NCBI GenBank assembly: GCA_005879675.1 | Contig: VBJE01000198.1 | Coordinates: 1 to 6,822 of the forward strand | Reading direction: 5' to 3' | DNA length: 6,822 nucleotides | DNA from: Chloroflexota bacterium | Lineage (GTDB): Bacteria; Chloroflexota; Dormibacteria; Dormibacterales; Dormibacteraceae | Shown: positions 1 to 5,782 of the stretch, in pieces | Position numbering within the stretch: position 1 is the first letter of the stretch | How the letters are laid out: each line of letters begins with the position of its first letter | Position numbers and translations under genes: made by a program | The notes under the pieces: model-generated | The model's database searches: none | The model's input: the letters and a program-made list of their open reading frames with translations, nothing else | What the model was told of the DNA's origin: nothing

Positions 1-905
1 TGCTCTACGTCGCCATGACCCGCGCCCGCACCCTGCTGTATCTCACGTGGGCCGCGCACTACGAGGGGGGCCGCAGGTGGCGACCCTCGCGATTCCTCGA
101 GGAGCTGCGCGCCGACGCGCCGCGAGCCGTCGTCGAGAAGGAGGTCGAGCCCGCGACGCCGCCCGTCCCAGCGATCTCGGTCAACGGCCACGGAGGCGAA
201 GTCCAGCTCTCGTTCAGCGCCATCGCCGCGTACCGGGACTGCCCTCGGCAGTACTGGTATCGCCACGTCCAGCACCTGCCCGTCACGCCGAGCGCCGAGG
301 CGGTGCACGGCTTGATCCTGCACGAAGTCCTGCGCCAGGCCGGCGAGCTGCGCAAGGAGGGGCAGGTCGTCAGCGCGGCCCGCCTGCGCGCCATCCATCG
401 CCGCGTGTGGCGCGAGACGTCGTTCCCGGATTCGCGGCGGGCGCCGGCCTTCATGCGCAATGGCGCCGCGGAGCTCGAGACGTATCGCGCCCACGGTGGT
501 TTTGACCGCGTTCCGGCCTACCTCGAGCACGAGTTCACCGCCGCGGTCGATGGCTGGACACTGAGGGGCGTCATCGATCGCATCGACGCCACCGAGGCCG
601 GCTGGCGGATCATCGACTACAAGAGCGGCCGGCCCATCGCGCGCCGGCGTCGCGACCTCCAGGTCGCGCTCTACGCGCTGGGAGCGAAGACGGCATTGAA
701 CCTCGATCCTGTCGAGCTCGAGGTCGTCTACCTCGCGACTGGCGAGGCGGTCCGAGTCGAGGGCGCCGCCGCGCTGGTCCGCGACGCCGAGGTCGACGGC
801 TCGGAGGTCGCCGACGGCGTTCGGGCAGGCTCTTTCCCGGCGCGGCCCGAGCGCCGGCGCTGCCGGCTGTGCGCCTACAGGCTCGCCTGCGCCGACGCCC
901 TGTAG
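1..905 (+). CDS. UvrD/PcrA-type helicase with C-terminal PD-(D/E)XK (RecB-like, Fe-S) nuclease; 5'-truncated
   Basis: Only the C-terminal part is in the window; the frame is open from base 3. The first residues read LYVAMTRAR, which is motif VI of superfamily 1 UvrD/PcrA helicases. It is followed by the usual PSRFLEEL segment. Numbering from the Met at base 15, a nuclease domain spans about residues 64-296. It has Cys76 in YRDCPRQYWY, His103 in a G-x4-H context, Asp188 in GVIDRID, Asp201 and Lys203 in IIDYKSG, and Gln216 in QVALYA. It ends with Cys283, Cys286 and Cys292. The D...DxK residues form a PD-(D/E)XK active site. The one-plus-three cysteine pattern matches the [4Fe-4S] clasp of AddB/Cas4-like nucleases. 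By family, the protein should unwind and resect DNA ends, in an AdnAB/AddAB-like or stand-alone repair role. The Met at base 15 lies inside motif VI and is not the true start. The 3' end overlaps the convergent glycosyltransferase gene by 31 bp. Confidence 0.93.
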   Translation, partial: LYVAMTRARTLLYLTWAAHYEGGRRWRPSRFLEELRADAPRAVVEKEVEPATPPVPAISVNGHGGEVQLSFSAIAAYRDCPRQYWYRHVQHLPVTPSAEAVHGLILHEVLRQAGELRKEGQVVSAARLRAIHRRVWRETSFPDSRRAPAFMRNGAAELETYRAHGGFDRVPAYLEHEFTAAVDGWTLRGVIDRIDATEAGWRIIDYKSGRPIARRRRDLQVALYALGAKTALNLDPVELEVVYLATGEAVRVEGAAALVRDAEVDGSEVADGVRAGSFPARPERRRCRLCAYRLACADAL

Positions 906-2098
906 CGAGCAGCCAGGAGCAGGCACTCGCGCGCAATGTCCGACGACGCGTACGGGTGCGCGAGCTCCTCGGCCCGTCGCGACATCTCCCTCCAGGTCGG
1001 TCCGCCTTCGGCCAGGACCCGCACCTCGTCGTGCAGGTCCTCCTCCTTCGGCGCGAACGCGCCGATGCCCGACTCGACGACGAAGTCGACGTTGGGCGAT
1101 TCCTGGCCCGGTAGGAATCCGGTGATCACAAGTGGCACGCCGGTGGCCAGGGCCTCCGCGATCGCCCCGGGTCCGGCCTTGGTGACCACGAGGTCGCACG
1201 CCCGCATCAGCTCGGGCATGTAGTCGACGAAACCGAGGACGAGCATCGGCGTCATCGCATCGATCTCGTACAGGCGCCGTCGCAGCTTCTCGTTGCGGCC
1301 GCAGACCACGACCAGCTGCCACGGCTGGCGCTCCGACGCCAGCATTCGGACCTGCGCGGCCAGGTGGCCCACTCCGGCGGCGCCGCCCATGACCAGGACC
1401 GTGAACCGGTGCTCGTCGAGGCCGAAACGCCGGCGCAGCGCCTGCTTCTCGCCCGGCGCCGGGGGGCGAAATCGGAGGTCGACCGGCAGGCCGAGCAGCT
1501 TGACGCGCTCGGCCGGCACGCGACGGCGCAGCGCGACCTTGCGCGCGCGCTCGGTCGGTGCGACCACGAGGTCAGCCTGGCTGAAAGTCCATCCACGGTG
1601 GAAGTCGACGAGGTCGGTGATCACAGTCATCAGTGCACGCGGGCGGCCACCCTTCCGTATCGCCTGGTGGGCGACGTGGTTGAGCAGAGGGTGGACGGAA
1701 AGCACGACGTCGGGATCGTGGCGCTTGAGCAGCTCGGTCATGACGCGCCGCACCGCGGGTCCGAACACCGCGCGGATCGCCGCGAAGGTCGCCCTGGTGT
1801 TGCTTGTATGGTAGACGGCGCCCCACGCCGCGCGGGACCGGCGGATGACCGGCGAGTAGAGCGACGCCAGCCGGCGCACGATGGCGGGACCCTGGCCGAT
1901 CAAGGGGTCGGCCACGGTCACGACGCTGGTCGGGTCGAGCAGCTTGAGCGCGTCGGTGAGGGCGCGGGCCGCGGCCCGATGCCCGCCGCCGGTGTCGCTG
2001 AAAAGAATGAGGATCCGGGGCGAGCCGCCGACCGGGGTCGGATAGAGAGAAGGAGCTTCGGTTACCGGCGTCGCGCCGCTGCGCGGCGCGCGATCCAC
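875..2098 (-). CDS. MGDG-synthase-family (GT28) diacylglycerol glycosyltransferase
   Basis: A 407-residue GT-B glycosyltransferase of the MGDG synthase/UgtP family. Residues 28-50 carry the N-terminal signature SDTGGGHRAAA, closer to plant MGD1 than to Bacillus UgtP. The MGDG-synthase N-domain continues to about residue 200, including SVHPLLNH at 134-141. The C-terminal GT28 domain has VLVMGGAAG at 234-242. The nucleotide-sugar site is KAGPGAIAEA at 307-316, followed by GQESPN at 331-336. Family members transfer glucose or galactose from a UDP-sugar to diacylglycerol at the inner face of the membrane, making glycolipids; the sugar cannot be told from sequence. The GTG at 2098 is the best start, as there is no in-frame ATG or GTG between it and the domain. 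No clear Shine-Dalgarno precedes it. The start lies inside the last codons of the cytochrome c gene (37-bp overlap), which suggests co-transcription and translational coupling. No transmembrane segment is obvious, fitting a peripheral membrane enzyme. Confidence 0.93.
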   Translation of the reverse strand: MDRAPRSGATPVTEAPSLYPTPVGGSPRILILFSDTGGGHRAAARALTDALKLLDPTSVVTVADPLIGQGPAIVRRLASLYSPVIRRSRAAWGAVYHTSNTRATFAAIRAVFGPAVRRVMTELLKRHDPDVVLSVHPLLNHVAHQAIRKGGRPRALMTVITDLVDFHRGWTFSQADLVVAPTERARKVALRRRVPAERVKLLGLPVDLRFRPPAPGEKQALRRRFGLDEHRFTVLVMGGAAGVGHLAAQVRMLASERQPWQLVVVCGRNEKLRRRLYEIDAMTPMLVLGFVDYMPELMRACDLVVTKAGPGAIAEALATGVPLVITGFLPGQESPNVDFVVESGIGAFAPKEEDLHDEVRVLAEGGPTWREMSRRAEELAHPYASSDIARECLLLAARYRASAQASL

Positions 2099-2646
2099 CG
2101 CATGTTGTAGGTCGACAACAGGTAGGTGATGAAGACCATCGCGATGATGCCGATGCTGACCCAGAGGATGGTCCGCTTGGCGAGCTCGCCCGGGGAGAGA
2201 GGAGGCTCACCTGTCCGGTTCGCGACGATGATGTAGGCGGCCAGGTCCTTGACGTCCTGCTCGGTCAGGCCCGAGTTGCCGCCTTTGGCGGGCATCTTCG
2301 TCGACTTCGGGTCGCCCGGCTGAGGATCGCGGCCGTTGGCGATGATGTTGATCAGGAACTGGGGATCAAGCGGGTTCTTGACGCCGGGCAGCGGCTCGAT
2401 CGGATTCAGCGTCGCGCCGATGCCGCCCTCGAGGCCGGCCCCATGGCAGGTGGCGCAGTTCTGGGCGTAGAGGGTCTCGCCCCTGGTCGGGTCGCCCGGA
2501 AGCGCGGGCGCGCCGCTTGCCTGCGACCCGCTGCTCGAGGGAGAAGGCGAGCTTGCGGCGAAGGTGCTGGCGGCGGTGAGAATAAGGAGAGCCGGTATAC
2601 CCAGCGCCAGCACAAGCCCTCGCGACACCCGCATCGAGGCAATCAT
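2062..2646 (-). CDS. Membrane-anchored single-haem cytochrome c (class I-like)
   Basis: A 194-residue exported haem protein. Residues 1-31 form a Sec-type signal sequence with Arg6/Arg10 before a hydrophobic core, possibly cleaved around AxA at 29-31. A Ser/Pro/Gly-rich spacer runs to about 50. The haem-binding CATCH motif is at 64-68 (Cys64, Cys67, His68). Met118 in TKMPAKGG is the likely sixth ligand. The helix LTEQDVKDLAAYI (127-139) is typical of the C-terminal helix of class I cytochromes c. Residues 159-180 form a transmembrane helix, followed by the Arg-rich tail RRAAARRR, which by the positive-inside rule should be cytoplasmic. The haem domain therefore sits outside the cytoplasmic membrane. 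The likely role is one-electron transfer in a respiratory chain; the partner is unknown, since no bc1 or oxidase gene is in the window. The ATG at 2646 is used; an in-frame ATG at 2634 is equally plausible, and neither has a clear ribosome-binding site. It lies upstream of, and overlaps, the glycosyltransferase gene. Confidence 0.9.
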   Translation of the reverse strand: MIASMRVSRGLVLALGIPALLILTAASTFAASSPSPSSSGSQASGAPALPGDPTRGETLYAQNCATCHGAGLEGGIGATLNPIEPLPGVKNPLDPQFLINIIANGRDPQPGDPKSTKMPAKGGNSGLTEQDVKDLAAYIIVANRTGEPPLSPGELAKRTILWVSIGIIAMVFITYLLSTYNMRWIARRAAARRR

Positions 2647-2768
2647 ATCTAGGGCGGTTGGCGGCGAGCCTGGCGGGAATACCGGCCATGCTCGTAGGTT
2701 TTTAGTTGACGTGAGTTCCTGTTCGCCGGTCTCCCGTTCCGGCTTCTGCTGCGTCTCTAGACGCTGGC
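2647..2768. other. Divergent intergenic region between the cytochrome c and GT4 genes
   Basis: About 122 bp separate the divergent starts, so both promoters should lie here or just inside the genes. The stretch around 2696-2712 is the most AT-rich part. A TTGACG at 2706-2711 looks like a -35 element on the + strand, but no matching -10 lies at the usual spacing. On the - strand, TATGAT overlaps the cytochrome ATG at 2646, too close to serve that start. I cannot assign a promoter with confidence. Confidence 0.4.
2751..2764. repeat. Short inverted repeat upstream of the GT4 gene
   Basis: GCGTC (2751-2755) and GACGC (2760-2764) are perfect inverted repeats around a TCTA loop. The repeat ends 4 bases before the TTG at 2769. 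It could be a small operator or a 5'-UTR hairpin. A five-base stem is expected by chance in GC-rich DNA, so function is unproven. Confidence 0.3.
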
Positions 2769-4136
2769 TTGACGCGAGATCGGCGTACCGTGGCTGAGCC
2801 CGACCGGATGCTCCCCGACCGCGCCGCTCGGCGGATCGCGGTCGTCTCCATGCACACGTCGCCCACCGCCTCGCTGGGCCAGAACGCCAACGGCGGACTC
2901 AATGTCTACGTTCACGAGGTCGCGACCGCCTTCAGCGATCGCGGCATCGCCACCGACATCTTCACCCGCCGGCAATCGCCTGACGAACCGGCGATGGAGC
3001 GCCTCGCCGCGCTTTCGCGCGTGATCTATCTCCCGGCCGGCGCCGGCCTGGACAAGTACTCCCTCTACGGAGAGGTCCCCGCGTTCGCCAGGCGAATCGC
3101 AGATTTCGCCGGCCGCGAGGGCACGGCGTACGACCTTCTCTTCTCGCACTACTGGCTGTCGGGCGAAGTCGCGTGCCTCCTGCGCCCCCGGCTGGCGCCG
3201 AGCTGGGCGCACATCGCCCACACGCTGGGCCTCGTCAAGAACCGCACCCTGGCGCAGGGCGCTCGGCCCGAGCCGAACGTCCGCATCCGCGTCGAGGGGG
3301 AGATCGCGCAGCAGGCCGCTGTCCTGGTGGCGTCGACCGAGGAGGAGAGCGGCGACCTCGTCGACCTGTATGGAGCGGACCCTGACCGCGTGTTCGTGGT
3401 CCCGCCTGGCGTCGACCTGTCGATGTTCCAGCCGATCGACCGCGCGGAGGCGCGGCGCAAGATCGGCTACGGTCCCGGACGACTCCTGCTCTTCGTCGGC
3501 AGGCTCGAGCGCCTGAAGGGCGTCGAGGTCGCGATCCGTGCCCTCGCACTCCTTCGGGATCGCCAGCACGACGACGTGCGCCTGCTGATCCTCGGCGAGG
3601 ACAGCAAGGACGGAGACGAGAGCGAGATGGATCGCCTGAAGGCCGTCGCATCGGCGGCCGGTGTGCGCGACAGGGTCGACTTCCTGGGCTCGGTCGCTCA
3701 CCACGAGCTGCCCTACTTCTACTCGGCGGCGGACGTCACGGTGATGCCGTCCTACAGCGAGTCATTCGGCCTGGTCGGTCTCGAAGCCCAGGCGTGCGGC
3801 CGGCCCGTGGTCGGCTCCGACGTCACCGGCCTGCGGTCAGTCGTGCGGGATGAAGTGAGCGGCTACCTCGTCGCCGACCACGAGCCCGCCACCTATGCGG
3901 AGCGAATCGGCCGCCTGCTCGACGATCCGGAGCTCGCGCAGCAGATGGGCCGCCGCGGCCGCCTCCTCGCGCAGCGGTTCTCGTGGACTCGCACCGCGGA
4001 TCGGCTGCAAGTCTTGTTCGAGCGCCTGGCCGACCGGGTCCTGCTTCGTCAGCGCCGTAGGCCTGGTCCCATCGGCGTTCATGAGCCACACCTGGCCACC
4101 GCTCACGAACGCGATCTGATGGCCGTCAGGCGATGA
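2769..4136 (+). CDS. MshA-like GT4 (GT-B fold) glycosyltransferase
   Basis: A retaining family-4 glycosyltransferase of up to 455 residues. Numbered from the TTG at 2769, the N-domain begins RRIAVVSMHTSP (21-32). It carries the acceptor-side GGLNVYVHE at 42-50, typical of MshA and sucrose-phosphate-synthase relatives. AHTLGLVKNRTLA (150-162) and LYGADPDRVFVVPPGVDL (200-217) closely resemble MshA. The donor domain has FVGRLERLKG (242-251) with the expected Arg245 and Lys250. The E-x7-E motif is Glu331/Glu339 in ESFGLVGLE. The conserved fold ends near residue 420; the last 30 or so residues are antisense to the lipoprotein gene and look unconserved. True MshA joins GlcNAc to inositol-3-phosphate in mycothiol synthesis, but no other mycothiol gene is present, so the substrate is open. 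In-frame starts are TTG 2769, GTG 2790 and ATG 2808. None has a clear ribosome-binding site, and all leave the domain intact. The gene is divergent from the cytochrome c gene and convergent with the lipoprotein gene. Confidence 0.93.
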   Translation: MTRDRRTVAEPDRMLPDRAARRIAVVSMHTSPTASLGQNANGGLNVYVHEVATAFSDRGIATDIFTRRQSPDEPAMERLAALSRVIYLPAGAGLDKYSLYGEVPAFARRIADFAGREGTAYDLLFSHYWLSGEVACLLRPRLAPSWAHIAHTLGLVKNRTLAQGARPEPNVRIRVEGEIAQQAAVLVASTEEESGDLVDLYGADPDRVFVVPPGVDLSMFQPIDRAEARRKIGYGPGRLLLFVGRLERLKGVEVAIRALALLRDRQHDDVRLLILGEDSKDGDESEMDRLKAVASAAGVRDRVDFLGSVAHHELPYFYSAADVTVMPSYSESFGLVGLEAQACGRPVVGSDVTGLRSVVRDEVSGYLVADHEPATYAERIGRLLDDPELAQQMGRRGRLLAQRFSWTRTADRLQVLFERLADRVLLRQRRRPGPIGVHEPHLATAHERDLMAVRR

Positions 4137-5684
4137 GGCCGGCGAAGCGACATCGATCGCAGGATCTGAAGGCAAGCCGGCGGCGACGGTCAGCGCGGTC
4201 GGTGGCGAGACGACGTTCACGACGAACGCCTTGCGCAGGGTCGTGCTCTTGGTCGTGATCGCGGCGGCGAAGACCAGGTGCGTCGAGTCGGGAAGCCACG
4301 CCGGCCGGCCGAGCTGGCCCGAGACCAGAGTTGCCGTCGAAGCCGCCCCGGTCAGGCTGCGCACGCGCAGCGTCAATGCCGTCGGGTCGTGTCGGAGGTA
4401 AGCGATGCGGTTGCCCGCGGGCGCCCACGACACGGCGCTGACGGGTGCGGAGTCGAGGACGAGCTGGTAGCTGGCGCGTAGGCCGACGTCGTAGCCGCGT
4501 ATCTCCTCGCTGCCCGAGACTCCCTCGATGAAAGCGACGCGAAGCCCGTTCGGCGCCACAGCGGCCTCCGCGACGTTGGTGGCGATAGTCGCGTCGGTGT
4601 CGTCGGCGGTGAGGCGGTGGAGGACAGAGGCCTTGTCGATGTAGACGTAGCCCATGCCCGCCGCCAGCGCCGCCGCCCACGTCGCCTTGAAGCTGAGAGG
4701 CGTTTGGCCCGCACCGGGAGTGAAGTGCCACCATGTCTCGTCGGCTCCCTGGATGAGCAGCGAGTCACCGGCCGGCGACCACGTGAACGACTGCACCGCG
4801 CCGGCGTCGAAGAGCTCGCGCGGAAAACCGCGCTCATCGACGATCCACAGTCCGCCGGGCGAGCCGTTCGGCGCGTCGGTCGCGAAGGCGATCCAATGCC
4901 GCAGCGAGCGCTGCGCGCCGGTGCTGAACCGAATGAGCTCGTTGCGGCCGAGCTGGTTGCCATCGACGTCGAGCGCCGCTGTGTTGACGAGCACCTGGTA
5001 GGTCGTGTTCGCGCTCAGCAGCTGCGAGGGCGCGATGATCGCGACGTGCCCGTCGCCTGGGTCGATCCGAAGGTCGAACGGCACGTTCGGGCTGATGGCG
5101 ATCGCGCTCTTGAGGCTTGCCGGGTCCATCTCCCGCGTGAAGTCGAGGTTGAGATAGGCGGCCGGATCGACAGCGCCGTCGCCGTTGGCGGGCGCAGAGC
5201 CGGCGAGCGCGGGCGCGCGCTCGGTGACGAATGACCAATGGTGGCGCAGCGTGTAGGTGTTGCCGGCCGGGTCGCGATAGCCGGGCTCGAGGATGACCTC
5301 GTAGTTGGTGCTGGTGCGCAGGGTGGGGTGCTCGTAGCTGAGCTGCCGGCCGGTCAGCCAGCGCACGGTGCCGGTGGTTGCCGGCTGCAGGTGAAGGCGG
5401 CTCTCGACCGAGGCGCGGTCGACGTCATGATCGAAGGAGATCTTGATCGGGGCCGCGGTCGAGACGTCGATGGTGTTGCGCTGTGGCGAGTAGTCCACGA
5501 TCTGCGGCGGGTCGCCGCCGCATGCGGTGAGCAGCAGGCTGAGGCTGATGGCGGCCCCCGCCAAAAAAGCAGTCCCCCTCCGGGGCTCTCCCTGACAGCG
5601 ACGCGCCCTGCGCGCGCCCGGCGCTCCCGTCGGCGCCCTCCCCCTCGCCGAACCGCGGCTGGCGCGTGGCACACGAATCCTCAT
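3837..5684 (-). CDS. Lipoprotein with two Ig-like (Big_5) domains and a TolB/PD40-like beta-propeller
   Basis: An exported lipoprotein, numbered here from the longest in-frame start, GTG 5750. A hydrophobic stretch, FLAGAAISLSLLLTAC, ends in the lipobox LTAC (74-77), so Cys77 should be lipidated. Two SbsA/Big_5-like Ig domains follow: about 82-176 (VDYSPQRNTIDVSTAAPI...WSFVT) and about 180-278 (SAPANGDGAVDP...IRFSTG). Residues 282-570 hold WD40-like repeats of the TolB/PD40 type, such as FTWSPAGDSLLI, VSWAPAGNRIAYL and SSPDGHQIAFVSGGQVWLM. The likely place is the outer face of the cytoplasmic membrane. The role is unknown; such propellers usually bind proteins or polymers. After about residue 570 the frame runs 67 more residues antisense to the GT4 gene, a probably unconserved tail. 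The start is uncertain: GTG 5750, ATG 5684 (chosen), GTG 5672, or TTG 5564, which has the best ribosome-binding site. The ATG form has an unusually long, Arg-rich N-region; the TTG form has a very short signal with no positive charge. Confidence 0.85.
   Translation of the reverse strand: MRIRVPRASRGSARGRAPTGAPGARRARRCQGEPRRGTAFLAGAAISLSLLLTACGGDPPQIVDYSPQRNTIDVSTAAPIKISFDHDVDRASVESRLHLQPATTGTVRWLTGRQLSYEHPTLRTSTNYEVILEPGYRDPAGNTYTLRHHWSFVTERAPALAGSAPANGDGAVDPAAYLNLDFTREMDPASLKSAIAISPNVPFDLRIDPGDGHVAIIAPSQLLSANTTYQVLVNTAALDVDGNQLGRNELIRFSTGAQRSLRHWIAFATDAPNGSPGGLWIVDERGFPRELFDAGAVQSFTWSPAGDSLLIQGADETWWHFTPGAGQTPLSFKATWAAALAAGMGYVYIDKASVLHRLTADDTDATIATNVAEAAVAPNGLRVAFIEGVSGSEEIRGYDVGLRASYQLVLDSAPVSAVSWAPAGNRIAYLRHDPTALTLRVRSLTGAASTATLVSGQLGRPAWLPDSTHLVFAAAITTKSTTLRKAFVVNVVSPPTALTVAAGLPSDPAIDVASPASSPDGHQIAFVSGGQVWLMNADGTRPTALTKQDPVGQALEQDLQPIRGASPREPLREEAAAAAHLLRELRIVEQAADSLRIGGGLVVGDEVAAHFIPHD
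5574..5579 (-). promoter_or_regulatory. Shine-Dalgarno-like AGGGGG upstream of TTG 5564
   Basis: On the - strand, CGGAGGGGGACT places AGGGGG at 5579-5574, nine bases before the in-frame TTG at 5564-5562. It is the best ribosome-binding site seen for any gene in the window, and it favours the short form of the lipoprotein. A chance purine run in GC-rich DNA cannot be excluded. Confidence 0.45.
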
Positions 5685-5782
5685 TGGGCCGCCATTCGCC
5701 AGCCGGTCCTGCCGACACGCTAAGCGCGAGACGGCCTCAGACAAACCCACCCTGTTAAGGGATTAAACGACGCGGGCGGCGG
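5685..5782. other. Gap between the DUF4388-like gene and the lipoprotein gene
   Basis: About 98 bp lie between the TAG of the upstream gene (5783-5785) and the ATG at 5684; the gap grows to 218 bp if TTG 5564 is used. Its most AT-rich part is around 5740-5768. This includes the small inverted repeat CCCT-GTTA-AGGG at 5750-5761, whose four-base stem is too weak to call a terminator. A lipoprotein promoter here is plausible, but I cannot place -35/-10 boxes with confidence. Confidence 0.35.

Noticed and set aside
1..905. Cas4-like nuclease hinting at a CRISPR system
   Set aside because: The Fe-S nuclease domain is fused to helicase motif VI, and there is no cas gene or repeat array in the window.
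1364..2110. Long open frame on the + strand opposite the GT28 gene
   Set aside because: Low-complexity Arg/Ala/Gly-rich product antisense to a motif-rich enzyme gene; typical of high-GC DNA.
2757..3704. Long open frame (315 codons) on the - strand opposite the GT4 gene
   Set aside because: It is an antisense shadow of a clearly conserved glycosyltransferase; its translation is Arg/Asp-rich with no domain motif.
4617..5234. Open frame of 205 codons on the + strand opposite the lipoprotein gene
   Set aside because: It is antisense to the Ig-like and propeller domains and has no recognisable motif of its own.
5750..5761. CCCT-GTTA-AGGG inverted repeat as a possible terminator
   Set aside because: The stem is only four bases, with no U-run on either strand.
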